DNA from: Lichenibacterium ramalinae
GTDB lineage: Bacteria > Pseudomonadota > Alphaproteobacteria > Rhizobiales > Beijerinckiaceae
NCBI RefSeq assembly: GCF_004137085.1
Contig: NZ_QYBC01000012.1
Location: 1-64,000 of the forward strand
Length of the DNA: 64,000 nt
Direction of reading: 5' to 3'
Shown: positions 1-8,486 of the stretch, one piece after another
How positions within the stretch are numbered: position 1 is the first letter of the stretch
How the letters are laid out: the number at the start of each line of letters is the position of its first letter
Made by a program: the position numbers and the translations under genes
The notes under the pieces: model-generated
The model's input: only the letters and a program-made list of their open reading frames with translations
Told to the model about the DNA's origin: nothing
Databases searched by the model: none

Positions 1-86
1 CGCACCGGGAGGTCGGCGGCCTGAGCGGCACCGGCGGCGGCGAGGGCGGCGGCAGAGCCCAGCAGAAGGCTTTTCACAGCGGTCAT
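1..86 (-). CDS. Porin, N-terminal fragment (runs off left edge)
   Basis: Only the first 28 codons are inside the window. They encode a typical alphaproteobacterial porin signal peptide: MTAVKSLLLG at the start, a hydrophobic Ala/Leu/Gly stretch, and AAQAADLPV around the predicted signal peptidase I site. The Ala-Asp-Leu-Pro-Val mature start is characteristic of the general outer-membrane porins of Hyphomicrobiales (Porin_2 family), which form trimeric beta-barrel diffusion channels. The assignment rests on the signal peptide alone because the barrel lies outside the window. The ATG complement is at 84-86. Confidence 0.6.
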   Translation of the reverse strand, partial: MTAVKSLLLGSAAALAAAGAAQAADLPV

Positions 87-509
87 GGGTGGTTCCGTCA
101 GTGCAGGATCGAGAGGCTCGGCCCGGCGACACGCTCGTCCGCCGCAAAACCGCCGTGAAGGGAGATCTACGGCGAGAAACTTAGCGTTAAATTAGTTTTC
201 GAGTATCCAGAGGCCCCATTTTCCCAACATGAAGCAATGCCGCGCCCCATGTGGCCGAAACGCTACACAACCTTCGGGGGGCCAAGTGGCGTCGCACGAC
301 TGGTCACCGATTGGGCAGAACAGGCAAAAATGTAAAAAATCATTTAATCTGTGACGCTGGGATGACCCGAGCGCCTACGGTGTGGACGGGGGGCGAGGGA
401 CTTTCGACGGAAGCCTTCTCGCGCAATAATAGCTCGAACCGCGCCGAGAGCCGGACTCCGGGTCCCGGGTCCCGGCGGTCGTGCCACCGTTGGATCGAAG
501 AGGTCGGAC
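87..509. other. Intergenic region upstream of porin
   Basis: This 423-bp stretch separates the leftward porin from the rightward small gene. It contains no convincing gene. Two patches are clearly richer in A+T than the surroundings, about 176-200 and 327-357, the first suitably placed for the porin promoter. I could not pick out -35/-10 elements with confidence. Confidence 0.4.
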
Positions 510-734
510 ATGCGCCACCGTCAGGGTCGGGGCCGCACCGCCCAGGGCGCCGAGCCCCAAAGTCCCGCCGAGGTCCTCGCCGACCCCATCGAAAGCGCCC
601 GGGCGATCGGCGACGTCCTGCCCGACGCCATCGCGCAGGCCGAGGCCGCCGGGCTGTCCATCATCGCCCAGCATCTCGGCAAGGCGCTGGATCTCGCCCG
701 GCGTATCGTGGCGTCGGGCGCGGGCGGCGGCTGA
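510..734 (+). CDS. Small hypothetical protein, 74 aa
   Basis: I do not recognise this protein. The first 20 residues are basic and polar; from about residue 18 it becomes Ala/Asp/Ile-rich with a probable amphipathic helical hairpin (around DPIESARAIGDVLPDAIAQ) and a short Gly-rich tail. There is no signal peptide or membrane segment. An AGAGG element lies about 8 bases before the ATG. It ends 18 bp from the convergent PfpI-type gene. The codon pattern fits a real gene, but the call depends on one open frame among several overlapping ones. Confidence 0.45.
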   Translation: MRHRQGRGRTAQGAEPQSPAEVLADPIESARAIGDVLPDAIAQAEAAGLSIIAQHLGKALDLARRIVASGAGGG

Positions 735-752
735 CCGGCCCGGCCGCGCGGC

Positions 753-1316
753 TCAGCCTTCCTCGTCCTCGTCGGCGTCTTCGCCGAAGAGCTCGATCAT
801 CTGCCGGCAGAATTCCGGCAGGTCGGCGGGCTTGCGGGACGTGACCAGGAGACCATCGCGCACGCAGGGCTCGTCCACCCATTCGCCGCCGGCGTTCTCG
901 ATGTCGGTCCGCAGCGACGGCCAGGAGGTGAGCTGGACCCCGTCGACCGCATCGGCCTCGATCAGCATCCAGGGGCCGTGGCAGATGGCGGCGATCGGCT
1001 TGTCGTTGTCGACGAAGTGCTGGACGAAATCGACCGCATCCTCGCTGACGCGCAGCTTGTCGGGGTTGGTGGTCCCGCCCGGCAGGACGAGCGCGTCGAA
1101 GAGCTCGGGGTCGACCGACAGGTCGGCGTCGACCGTGATCCGCTCGCCGGGCTCGACGTCGTTGTTCATGGCCTGGATGGTGCCGGTCTTCAGCGACACC
1201 ACCTTCACGTCGGCTCCGGCGCCCCTCAACGCCTTCATGGGCTCCAGGATCTCGACTTGCTCGACGCCGTCCGTCGCCAGGATGGCGACCTGAAGCCCTT
1301 CAAGATCGGTGGACAT
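753..1316 (-). CDS. DJ-1/PfpI family protein (type 1 glutamine amidotransferase-like)
   Basis: This 187-residue protein has the complete PfpI/DJ-1 flavodoxin-like fold. The nucleophile elbow is AICHGPW with Cys112 followed by His113, and the strand LVLPGG at about 77-81 precedes it. Relatives are variously annotated as intracellular protease, general stress protein 18 or deglycase; the exact activity cannot be read from sequence. The frame stays open upstream, but the start at 1316 (MSTDLEGL) begins directly at the first beta-strand and matches family length. The C-terminus is unusually acidic (GEDADEDEEG). It is monocistronic, convergent with the small gene at 510. Confidence 0.85.
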   Translation of the reverse strand: MSTDLEGLQVAILATDGVEQVEILEPMKALRGAGADVKVVSLKTGTIQAMNNDVEPGERITVDADLSVDPELFDALVLPGGTTNPDKLRVSEDAVDFVQHFVDNDKPIAAICHGPWMLIEADAVDGVQLTSWPSLRTDIENAGGEWVDEPCVRDGLLVTSRKPADLPEFCRQMIELFGEDADEDEEG

Positions 1317-1530
1317 GGCTTGCAAACTCGCTGGTTGGCGCGGGGCTTCCCCGCGCGGTGATGACGAACGCACGAGGCGCGGCCGCCGATCCTGTACGGC
1401 CGAAAAGAGGCTTCGGAGCGGCGGCATCGCGCGCCTGCCATGCTGGCGCCGACACGGGCCGGCTCCAGAAAGGCCGGCCGGTTCAGGGGCTTGAGCTGAA
1501 CACCCGCTTCAACGGCGGCCGGACCGGGCT

Positions 1531-1884
1531 TCAGCCCTGCCGAATCTCGACCTGGTCGGGGTAGAAGGCGAGATGGCCCGCGATGGCTTCCGCCCCCGGC
1601 AAGGGCGCCTCGTAGCTCCAGACCGCGTTCTGGGCTTCGCGGCCCTCGGCCTTCAGGGTGAAATAGCTGGCCTCGCCCTTGAAGGGACAGTGGGTGTGGC
1701 GCTCCGTCGGCACGAAGGCCGCCATGTCGGCATCCTGGCGCGGCACGTAGAGCACGGGGCGCATGCTGCCCTCGACGAGGTCGAGCGCCCGCGACGTTTC
1801 CACCACGATCCGCCCGGCGAAGGCCACCACGACACGGCCCGGGTGGGGCGTGATGTCGAGCTTATGGGGACTGTCGGGCTTCAT
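1531..1884 (-). CDS. DUF427 domain protein
   Basis: This 117-residue protein is a single DUF427 domain (NTP_transf_9-like small beta-rich fold). Visible family features are the VVVAFAGRIVVETSRAL strand pair, the YVPRQDADMAAF segment, THCPFKGEASYF (the conserved C-P-[FYW]-K-G-x-A turn), and the AVWSYEAP and HLAFYPDQVEI strands. No biochemical role is established for the family. The start at 1884 (MKPDSPHKL) is chosen over a longer open frame because an AGGAGA element sits just upstream. It lies 183 bp downstream of ccmG on the same strand and could be transcribed with it. Confidence 0.8.
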   Translation of the reverse strand: MKPDSPHKLDITPHPGRVVVAFAGRIVVETSRALDLVEGSMRPVLYVPRQDADMAAFVPTERHTHCPFKGEASYFTLKAEGREAQNAVWSYEAPLPGAEAIAGHLAFYPDQVEIRQG

Positions 1885-2067
1885 GGGCGAATCTCCTGCG
1901 GCGACCCCGGACTGCGGGCTCGCCTCCATGTAGCGCGCGCCGGCCCGGCGGGGAGGCGCGACCGCCCCGAAGGCCGTCGGCCCGTGATCGCAGCGGGGCT
2001 CCGCCGCGCGTGGCGCGCCGATCTGCCGCCTTTCGGCCGGGGCCGGTCCGCAACGGCACGAGCCGCT

Positions 2068-2712
2068 TCAGCGGGCCGCCTTCTCGATCTCGGCTTCGAG
2101 CGTCCCGAGGTTGTCCGGCGTGACGGGGCCGATGAGCTTGTAGGCCAGGGTCCCGTCGCCCCTGACCACGAAGGTTTCCGGCACGCCATAGACGCCGAAG
2201 TCTATGGCGGTGCGGCCGCTGCGGTCGTCGCCCACGGCGCCGTAGGGATCGCCCTTGGTGCCGAGGTAGCGACGGGCGTCCTCGGCCCGGTCCTTGTAGA
2301 CGATGCCGTCCAGCGGGATGCCGAGTTCCTTCATGCGCGGGCTCGCCGCCAGCATCATCAGCAGCCCATGCTCGTCGTGGCACTCGGCGCACCAGGAGGC
2401 GAAGACGTTGAGCAGCGTGACGTGCCCGCGTTTCAGGGCGGCGGCGTCGAGGCCGGCGGGCGCCGCCGCGCCCGGGGGCGCGGCGCGGCCCGGCAAGGAC
2501 GGCAGGGCGAAGTCCGGCACCGGCAGGCCGATCAGCGGCGATGGGATGCGCGACGGGTCCCCAGCACCGAGCCGCGCCAGGAACAGGGCGGCGAGGCCCG
2601 CGAAGGCCAGCAGCGGCAGGGCGGCGAGCAGGCGACGCGCGCGCGGCACGGCCGAACCCTCCGGCTCCGGCGCCGCGCCCGGCCGGCCGTCCGAGGTTCC
2701 GGAGGCGCTCAC
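2068..2712 (-). CDS. ccmG: Thiol:disulfide interchange protein CcmG/DsbE
   Basis: CcmG is a membrane-tethered periplasmic thioredoxin-like reductase that keeps apocytochrome c CXXCH cysteines (or CcmH) reduced for heme attachment. The 214-residue product has one N-terminal membrane anchor (about residues 28-48), the LIGLPVPDFALP segment typical of CcmG, and the active site WCAEC (Cys108, Cys111). The usual family motif is WCxPC or WCxxC, so the Ala-Glu dipeptide is less common. GVYGVPETFVV supplies the cis-proline loop. The GTG start at 2712 overlaps the ccmD stop as GTGA, indicating translational coupling. Confidence 0.9.
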   Translation of the reverse strand: MSASGTSDGRPGAAPEPEGSAVPRARRLLAALPLLAFAGLAALFLARLGAGDPSRIPSPLIGLPVPDFALPSLPGRAAPPGAAAPAGLDAAALKRGHVTLLNVFASWCAECHDEHGLLMMLAASPRMKELGIPLDGIVYKDRAEDARRYLGTKGDPYGAVGDDRSGRTAIDFGVYGVPETFVVRGDGTLAYKLIGPVTPDNLGTLEAEIEKAAR

Positions 2713-2876
2713 CGGCGCGGCTCCGTCCCGCGGCCGGCGCCACGCGCCTCCAGGCGATCGAGCGCCCGGCGCAGCGCCCACCGGTCGATCAGCACGGCGG
2801 CGGTCGCGCCGCCGACCACCAGGACGGTGGCGGCGTAGGCCGCCACGATGAAGCCGAGATGGGGGATCGCCGTCAC
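2709..2876 (-). CDS. ccmD: Heme exporter protein CcmD
   Basis: CcmD is a tiny single-pass membrane protein that helps release holo-CcmE from the CcmABCD heme-handling complex. This 55-residue product has the expected order: short periplasmic HLGFIVAAY segment, one membrane span (about residues 8-30), then a basic cytoplasmic tail (RRALDRLEARGAGRG). The GTG start overlaps the ccmC stop by the four bases GTGA, and the stop overlaps the GTG of ccmG in the same way, so ccmC-ccmD-ccmG is tightly coupled. Identification rests on size, topology and position, which together are distinctive. Confidence 0.85.
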   Translation of the reverse strand: MTAIPHLGFIVAAYAATVLVVGGATAAVLIDRWALRRALDRLEARGAGRGTEPRR

Positions 2877-3658
2877 GACACGGACCCCTCGACCGGCAGC
2901 GCGTCCCGGACGACGAGCCGCGCCGTGGGCTCGCGGTCCGCGGCGGCGGCCAGCATCAGCCGCCGCAGCCGGCGGCGCAGGATCTCGTTGCGGATGCCGG
3001 CGACGTGCAGCGTCGCGAAGACCAGCGTGAAGGCCGCGGCCATGACGAGCAGCGGCAGCAGGATCGAACGGTCGACCGTGCTGCCCGTCAGGCGGAAGAT
3101 GGAGCCCTGATGCAGGGTGTTCCACCAATCGACCGAGAACTTGACGATGGGCAGGTTGACGGCTCCCACCAGCGTCAGCACCGAGGCGGCGCGGGCGGCC
3201 CGGCCGGGCTCCTCGATCGTGTGCCACAGCGCCATGAGGCCGAGATAGGTGATGAACAGCACCAGCATGGAGGTGAGCCGGGCGTCCCACACCCAATAGG
3301 TGCCCCACATGGGCTTGCCCCAGAGCGAGCCCGTGATGAGGCACAGGAGCGAGAAGGCGGCGCCGAGCGGCACCACCGCCTTCTGGGCCGCCTCGGCCAG
3401 CGGGTGGCGCCACACCAGCGTGCCCAGCGCCGAGGCCGTCATGGCGACGTAGGCGAGGCTGGCGATCCAGGCGGCCGGCACGTGGACGAACATGATCTTC
3501 ACCGTCTCGCCCTGCTGGTAGTCCGGCGGCGACGTGAAGGCCAGGGCGAGGCCCGCCGCGAGGGTCGCCAGCGACAGCGCGACGAGCCAGGGGAGCAGCC
3601 GGCCCGACAGCCGCATGAAGGTCGCGGGGTTGGCGAGGACGTACATGGACCGGTCCAC
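2873..3658 (-). CDS. ccmC: Heme transporter/heme-handling protein CcmC
   Basis: CcmC is an inner-membrane protein that binds heme with external histidines and a periplasmic tryptophan-rich (WWD) loop and passes it to CcmE during System I cytochrome c maturation. The 261-residue product has about six membrane segments, the FVHVPAAW histidine motif near residue 59, and the WWD motif WGKPMWGTYWVWDARLTS at 113-130. A second in-frame ATG at 3646 (MYVLAN) is possible. The gene begins a ccmC-ccmD-ccmG unit, but ccmA and ccmB lie 11 kb away on the opposite strand rather than directly upstream, which is unusual. Confidence 0.93.
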   Translation of the reverse strand: MDRSMYVLANPATFMRLSGRLLPWLVALSLATLAAGLALAFTSPPDYQQGETVKIMFVHVPAAWIASLAYVAMTASALGTLVWRHPLAEAAQKAVVPLGAAFSLLCLITGSLWGKPMWGTYWVWDARLTSMLVLFITYLGLMALWHTIEEPGRAARAASVLTLVGAVNLPIVKFSVDWWNTLHQGSIFRLTGSTVDRSILLPLLVMAAAFTLVFATLHVAGIRNEILRRRLRRLMLAAAADREPTARLVVRDALPVEGSVS

Positions 3659-3736
3659 CCGATGGGACGCGGCGCTCTTGATCGCGCCGTCGCGACGGTT
3701 CTTCTAGCCTAATTGCGGCGACATTCCTAAAGCCGG

Positions 3737-4993
3737 GTGTCGCAGCGCCGCCGCCGCGGGCGGGGCCGTGATCGAGGGAGACAGCCGCTGCGCCTGCCGT
3801 TGCAACTCCGCGTCGACGAGGTCTCGACCCTGCCGCGCGTGGCGACCGTCGCGGACCTGCGAGCCTCGCCGGTGTCCTGCTCCACCGCGCTGCTGCCGCG
3901 CCTGGCGGAACCGGCCGCCGCGCTGTTCCCCGGTGCCTGGAGCCGCCACGACGGCGAGGTGCCGGCCCCGGCCTGGTGGTCGGAGACGGAGAGCTACATC
4001 GGGCACCTCGACCTCTTCAAGGTGCGCGACGCGCTGCTCTTCCCGGCCTGGGGCGTCGTCGTGGCGCGCGACGGCGCCGTGATGCGCCTCACCATGGAGG
4101 AGGCCGCCTACGTGACGCCCGACCTCGCCGACCTGCCCCATGCCGCCCGCCGGGACGGCGACACCGTGCTGGACCTGCCCGACACCATCCCGCACCTGCC
4201 GCGCGCCCTGCTCACCATGCCGTTCGGGGCGCGCATGAACTACGGCCATTTCGTGCTCGACGCCCTGTCCTCCCTGGCCGCCATCGATGCCACGGGCCTC
4301 TTCGCCGACTACCCCGTGCTGGTGCCGCCGCTCGCGCCCTGGCAGGCGCGCCACTTCGCCCTGCTGGGGGCCGAGCCGCTGGTGACGGCGGCGCCGGTGG
4401 TGCGGGTGGGCGAGCTCGTCTACACGGGCGCCGTGCACCACTTCCTGCACAACCCCAACCTCAACTACCGGGATCTGCGCCGACGCCAGATCGCCGCCCT
4501 GGCGCCGCGCGGCGGCGGCCCCAAGCGGCTCTACCTGTCGCGCGGCCGGCGGGACCGTCGCCCCATGGTGCAGGAGGCCCGGCTGGTGCGGGCCCTGCGC
4601 GGCGCGGGTTTCGCCGTGGCCGACACCGGCCGGATGAGCGTCGACCGGCAGATCGCGCTCTTCGCCGGCGCCGAGGCCGTGGTGGGGGCCACGGGCGCGG
4701 CCTTCGCCAACGCCCTCTACTGCCGGCCCGGCACGCTGGTGGTGGAGATCATGCCGAGGGGCATGGAGAACCATTGGGTGCAGCCGCTCTGCCGCATCGG
4801 CGGCCTGCGCCATGCAGCTTGGTTCTGCGGCGCGCAGGAGCGCGACCCGGCCCATCCGGAACGCGGCATGCGCTTCGACCTCGACGTCGAGCGGTTCCTC
4901 GACTTCGCCTTCGCCTGGCCCCCGCTGGCCGGCACGCGGGGCGGGGCCTCGGCGCTGCAGCGGCTGAAGCTGCGGCTCGGCCTGCCGGGCTGA
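3737..4993 (+). CDS. GT61-type glycosyltransferase (DUF563)
   Basis: The 418-residue product resembles glycosyltransferase family 61/DUF563 proteins of bacterial polysaccharide clusters. Recognisable elements are MNYGHFVLDALSSLAAID (about 167-184), the KRLYLSRGRRDRRPM segment (263-277), and the C-terminal donor-site region ALFAGAEAVVGATGAAFANA followed by a strand LVVEI (about 307-338). The acceptor and sugar cannot be deduced. The annotated start is GTG at 3737 and gives an Arg-rich extension; an in-frame TTG at 3800 is an alternative. It lies just to the right of the ccmC 5' end, at the inferred rearrangement junction, and is convergent with the radical SAM gene. Confidence 0.75.
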   Translation: MSQRRRRGRGRDRGRQPLRLPLQLRVDEVSTLPRVATVADLRASPVSCSTALLPRLAEPAAALFPGAWSRHDGEVPAPAWWSETESYIGHLDLFKVRDALLFPAWGVVVARDGAVMRLTMEEAAYVTPDLADLPHAARRDGDTVLDLPDTIPHLPRALLTMPFGARMNYGHFVLDALSSLAAIDATGLFADYPVLVPPLAPWQARHFALLGAEPLVTAAPVVRVGELVYTGAVHHFLHNPNLNYRDLRRRQIAALAPRGGGPKRLYLSRGRRDRRPMVQEARLVRALRGAGFAVADTGRMSVDRQIALFAGAEAVVGATGAAFANALYCRPGTLVVEIMPRGMENHWVQPLCRIGGLRHAAWFCGAQERDPAHPERGMRFDLDVERFLDFAFAWPPLAGTRGGASALQRLKLRLGLPG

Positions 4994-5003
4994 TGCCGCC
5001 GCC

Positions 5004-6215
5004 TCAGAACAGGTTCAACTGCTGGCCGTGCGGCGTCGGCGCCCGGAACAGGTCGGTGCGGAGCTTGGCGCGGACCTTCGGGAAGCCGAGCTTGGCGGCG
5101 GCGATCTCGAAGCGGCGGCCCAGCATCCAGGCATAGGGGCCGGTGCCGGTCATGCGCTTGCCCCAGGTGGCATCGTAGTCCTCGCCGTCCCGCATGGACT
5201 GGATCAGCCCCATGACGTGGCGCAGCTTGTCGGGGAAATGGGCCAGAAGCCATTCCCGGAACAGGTCGCGCACCTCCAGGGGCAGCCGCAACACCACGTA
5301 GCCGGCCTCGGTGGCGCCCGCCTGGCGGGCCGCCTGCAGGATGGTCTCCATCTCGTGGTCGTTGACGGCGGGGATCAGGGGTGCCGTCATCACCGTCACG
5401 GGGATGCCGGCCTCGGACAGGCGACGGATGGCGTCGAGGCGTTTGCGCGGCGCGGGCGCGCGGGGCTCCATGAGCCGCGCCAGCGCCGGATCCAGCGTCG
5501 TCACCGACACCGCCACCTTGACGAGGCCCTTGGCCGCCATGGGGGCCAGGAGATCGATGTCGCGCGCGACCAGCGCCGATTTGGTGATGATGCCGATCGG
5601 GTGGTGGCAGCGCTCCAGCACCTCGAGGATCGAGCGCATGATGCGCCGCTCGCGCTCGATCGGCTGGTAGGGGTCGGTGTTGGTGCCGATGGCGAGGGTG
5701 CGGGGCTTGTAGCCCGCCGCCGCCAGTTCGCGCTCGAGCTTGTCGGCCGCGCCCTCCTTGGCGAAGAGCTTGGTCTCGAAATCCAGCCCCGGCGACAGGC
5801 CCACGAAGGCGTGTGTGGGCCGGGCGAAGCAGTAGACGCAGCCGTGCTCGCAGCCCCGGTAGGGGTTGATGGACCGGTCGAAGGAGATGTCGGGCGAGTC
5901 GTTGCGGGTGATCACCGTCCGGGGCCGCTCCACCGTCACGGTGGTGGCGAAGCCCGCGGGGTCGGGCAGCGATTCGGCGTCCAGCGGCTCCGCCGTCCGG
6001 CTCTCGGCCTCGAAGCGGCCGGCGGCGTTCGACAGGGCGCCGCGGCCGCGCCGGCGGTTGGCCAGGACGTCGTCGAGCGACAGCGGCTCGGCCTCGCGGT
6101 CGGCACGCCGGGTGGGGTCGGCCGGCTTGGCCGGGGCGGCGGCCTTGGAGACAGCGGCCTTAGGGAATGGCGGCGGGGCGATCGGGGCACCGCCCACGTC
6201 GAAACCGGTCAACAT
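5004..6215 (-). CDS. PA0069-family radical SAM protein
   Basis: This 403-residue protein has the radical SAM cluster motif CX3CX2C as CEHGCVYC (Cys122, Cys126, Cys129) inside the signature SINPYRGCEHGCVYCFARPT, which is specific to the PA0069/Rv2578c subgroup related to spore photoproduct lyase (SplB). Further family motifs are AIGTNTDPYQPIER, IITKSALVARDIDLL and NDHEMETILQAA. About 110 residues precede the catalytic barrel, rich in Ala/Pro/Arg and probably disordered. Substrate is unknown; a DNA or nucleic-acid repair role is only suggested by the SplB relationship. The reading starts at ATG 6215. Confidence 0.88.
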   Translation of the reverse strand: MLTGFDVGGAPIAPPPFPKAAVSKAAAPAKPADPTRRADREAEPLSLDDVLANRRRGRGALSNAAGRFEAESRTAEPLDAESLPDPAGFATTVTVERPRTVITRNDSPDISFDRSINPYRGCEHGCVYCFARPTHAFVGLSPGLDFETKLFAKEGAADKLERELAAAGYKPRTLAIGTNTDPYQPIERERRIMRSILEVLERCHHPIGIITKSALVARDIDLLAPMAAKGLVKVAVSVTTLDPALARLMEPRAPAPRKRLDAIRRLSEAGIPVTVMTAPLIPAVNDHEMETILQAARQAGATEAGYVVLRLPLEVRDLFREWLLAHFPDKLRHVMGLIQSMRDGEDYDATWGKRMTGTGPYAWMLGRRFEIAAAKLGFPKVRAKLRTDLFRAPTPHGQQLNLF

Positions 6216-6322
6216 CGGCGCTCTCCGGGCTCGGACCGGGCCGCCGCATCCTGTGGATAACGTCGGCCGATACGGAACGAATAGAGAACGGCCGGGAGGC
6301 CGTCAATCGCCGAATCGGCCCG

Positions 6323-6835
6323 TCAGGGTTTGGGTGCCGCGGGTCTCGGCTCGCCCTGCGGCGGCTTGGTCTCGGGCGGCCGGGGCTCGCCCGCCGGCAC
6401 GGCGGGATGGTGGGCGGCCGGTGCGGCCGGCCGCGGCGCGCCGGCGGGACCCGGGGCCGCGATCGTGCAGCGGGCGTAGCGGAGCGGACGGGCGATCTTC
6501 AGCCGCGCCGCCTGGCGCCGCACCTGCATCAGGTCCGGCCCCAGCATGCGGATCGTCTCGGTGTAGTTGCCGGGGCGGTCCGAACGACGGCAGTCCTCGA
6601 AGATCTCGAACTGGCCCGCGCCGGCCGCGACCTTCCGGTAGGCGCAGTGGCCGGTGGGAAAGGCCACGTCCCTGGCCGTATAGGTGCGCACCCGCGGCGC
6701 GTTGGGCACGCAGTCTCGGTTCGCCCGCACCCAGGTCCCCTCGAAGGGATATCCGGGCTCGGCGGCCGCGGCCGCCACGGTGCCGGCCAGGACGGCGAGC
6801 AGGACGGCGCCGCCGCGCAGCGCGTCACTCGTCAT
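6323..6835 (-). CDS. Secreted hypothetical protein with Pro-rich tail
   Basis: I do not recognise a family. The 170-residue product begins with a probable Sec signal peptide (hydrophobic GGAVLLAVLAGTVAAAAAEP, cleavage near residue 25). The mature part is a compact domain of about 95 residues with four cysteines (NRDC, GHCAYR, FEDCRRSD, YARCTIAA) that could form two disulfides in the periplasm. The last 40 residues are Pro/Ala-rich low complexity. Its start overlaps the end of the upstream HTH gene by 11 bp, so the two are likely co-translated. Confidence 0.65.
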   Translation of the reverse strand: MTSDALRGGAVLLAVLAGTVAAAAAEPGYPFEGTWVRANRDCVPNAPRVRTYTARDVAFPTGHCAYRKVAAGAGQFEIFEDCRRSDRPGNYTETIRMLGPDLMQVRRQAARLKIARPLRYARCTIAAPGPAGAPRPAAPAAHHPAVPAGEPRPPETKPPQGEPRPAAPKP

Positions 6836-7088
6836 TGTAGGAGTTCATCTCTTCGAGCGGGACGGTGAGGGCGGCGGCCTGGCGGGGGTCGAAGCGCACC
6901 CCGTCCCCGTCGAGGAAGGCGACGCCCGCACCCTCGAAGGTGGCGCGCAGCTTGGCCGACGCGGCCCCCTCCGCGCCGCCGCGCTCGAGGCCGGCGACGT
7001 CCTCGGGCGACAGGCCCGCCTTGCGCGACAGCGCTTCCGCCGTCATGTCGAGGGCGGCGCGCGCCATCCGGACCTGCACAGGTGTCAT
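6825..7088 (-). CDS. Small XRE-type helix-turn-helix regulator
   Basis: The 87-residue protein is one helix-turn-helix domain of the XRE/Cro-CI type: QVRMARAALDMTAEALSRKAGLSPEDVAGLERGG (about 5-38) fits the classic five-helix pattern with the A-x-x-[AS]-G-L-S turn. The second half, KLRATFEGAGVAFLDGDGVRFDP, matches the extension common in alphaproteobacterial phage-repressor-like small regulators. It overlaps the downstream secreted-protein gene by 11 bp and may control that gene or itself. The natural effector is unknown. Confidence 0.8.
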   Translation of the reverse strand: MTPVQVRMARAALDMTAEALSRKAGLSPEDVAGLERGGAEGAASAKLRATFEGAGVAFLDGDGVRFDPRQAAALTVPLEEMNSYNDE

Positions 7089-7315
7089 CCGCGTGTTCCC
7101 CTCGGTCGGTCCGACGGCGTGACGCGCGCGCCACGGTGAAGCCGGATTTCCATCGCAGAGCGTCGTGGCGCCGCAGCGCCCCGACCCCGAACCATGCCGC
7201 GATCCATCATAGGGCGGCGCCCGCAGCCGGGCAACGCCGCGGCGGGCAGCGGAGTGGCATCGGACTTGCGTCGCCGGACGACGGACCGGTCGGATCTTCG
7301 AGGGAGGCGCGTGGG

Positions 7316-8128
7316 ATGGGGTCAGAGCTGCCGCCGGCGGAGACGCTGCCGCGCCCCCTGCTGATGATCCTGCACCAGGAGCATTCGACGCCGGGGCGCG
7401 TCGGGCAGCTGCTGCGCGCCATGGGCTACCGCCTCGATATCAGGCGGCCGCGCTTCGGCGACCCGCTGCCCCAGACCATGGCGGACCATGCCGGCGCCGT
7501 GATCTTCGGCGGCCCGATGAGCGCCAACGACCCGGACGATTGGGTCCGCGCCGAGATCGAATGGACGGCCGTGCCGCTCCGCGAAGGGGCACCGCTGCTT
7601 GGCCTTTGCCTCGGCGCCCAGTTGATCGCACGCCAGCTCGGGCAGAGCGTCGGCCCTCATCCGGGCGGCCACGTCGAGATCGGCTACTACCCCATCACGC
7701 CGACGCCGGCGGGGGACGCCCTGCTGGGCGTGCCGTTCCCGCGCTGGGTCTACCATTGGCACCGGGAAGGGTTCTGCCTGCCGCCCGGCGCCATCGGCCT
7801 CGCCGAGGGGACGGATTTCGAGTGCCAGGCCTTCCGCTACGGCCGTGGCGCCGTCGGGCTGCAGTTCCACCCCGAAGTCACCTACGCCATGATGAGCCGC
7901 TGGATCGTCCTGGGACACGAGAAGGCCTGCGGCAAGAATGCCAGGCCGGTGCACCAGCATCGGCAGGACTGGTTCCAGCACGACGGCGCCGTGGCGCGGT
8001 GGGCCGTGGCCTTCCTGGCATCCTGGGCCGCAGGCACCCTGCCCGATGCCGCCGTGCCGCCGGGGATGGGGCCGAGTTGCCCGGTTCAGCCGGGCGAAGC
8101 GGGACCGCCCTCCGTCACGCCGATGTGA
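7316..8128 (+). CDS. Class I glutamine amidotransferase
   Basis: The 270-residue product is a stand-alone class I GATase. The triad is visible: nucleophile Cys98 in GLCLGAQ, and His185-Pro-Glu187 in LQFHPEV; the oxyanion strand is VIFGGPMSAND (about 63-73). Stand-alone members include GMP synthase-like amidotransferases and gamma-glutamyl hydrolase-type enzymes; no synthetase partner is adjacent, so the acceptor is unknown. The ATG at 7316 is selected over the longer open frame because GGGAGG lies eight bases upstream and the sequence before it is not conserved-looking. The last 30 residues are Pro-rich. Confidence 0.85.
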   Translation: MGSELPPAETLPRPLLMILHQEHSTPGRVGQLLRAMGYRLDIRRPRFGDPLPQTMADHAGAVIFGGPMSANDPDDWVRAEIEWTAVPLREGAPLLGLCLGAQLIARQLGQSVGPHPGGHVEIGYYPITPTPAGDALLGVPFPRWVYHWHREGFCLPPGAIGLAEGTDFECQAFRYGRGAVGLQFHPEVTYAMMSRWIVLGHEKACGKNARPVHQHRQDWFQHDGAVARWAVAFLASWAAGTLPDAAVPPGMGPSCPVQPGEAGPPSVTPM

Positions 8129-8194
8129 TCGCGCCGGCCTCGACCCGGCACGCCCCTCGCGCATTGTCTCGAAAACATAACGGGACGGTTCACC

Positions 8195-8416
8195 ATGTCG
8201 GACTATCGGTTGATGAGCACGCGGCATCGGCCGGACGGCGCCATGGACACGCCGACCGCCATCCTCCTTTCGGCCGAGGACGAGGGGGACGCCATCGACC
8301 AGGCGCGGCGCTACCCGCTCGAAAACTTCGTGGAAGCCGCCGACTACGCCTGGTTGGTCGATGGATCCGGCACGGTCGTATGCGCCTTCGCGGTGGCGGC
8401 CAACCGCGCCGCGTGA
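8195..8416 (+). CDS. Small hypothetical protein, 73 aa
   Basis: No family recognised. The 73-residue product is soluble and acidic, with a plausible helix (EDEGDAIDQARRYPLENFVE, about 28-47) followed by two short strands (YAWLVDG, TVVCAFAVA). No signal peptide or motif. It sits 66 bp after the amidotransferase and 70 bp before a glycosyltransferase, all on the plus strand. Length, codon pattern and placement support a real gene. Confidence 0.55.
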   Translation: MSDYRLMSTRHRPDGAMDTPTAILLSAEDEGDAIDQARRYPLENFVEAADYAWLVDGSGTVVCAFAVAANRAA

Positions 8417-8486
8417 CCCGCCGGCGATGCCGCACCGTCGCATCGGCTGGACAACCCCGGCCCGGGGTGGCACAGCAGCCGGCGCC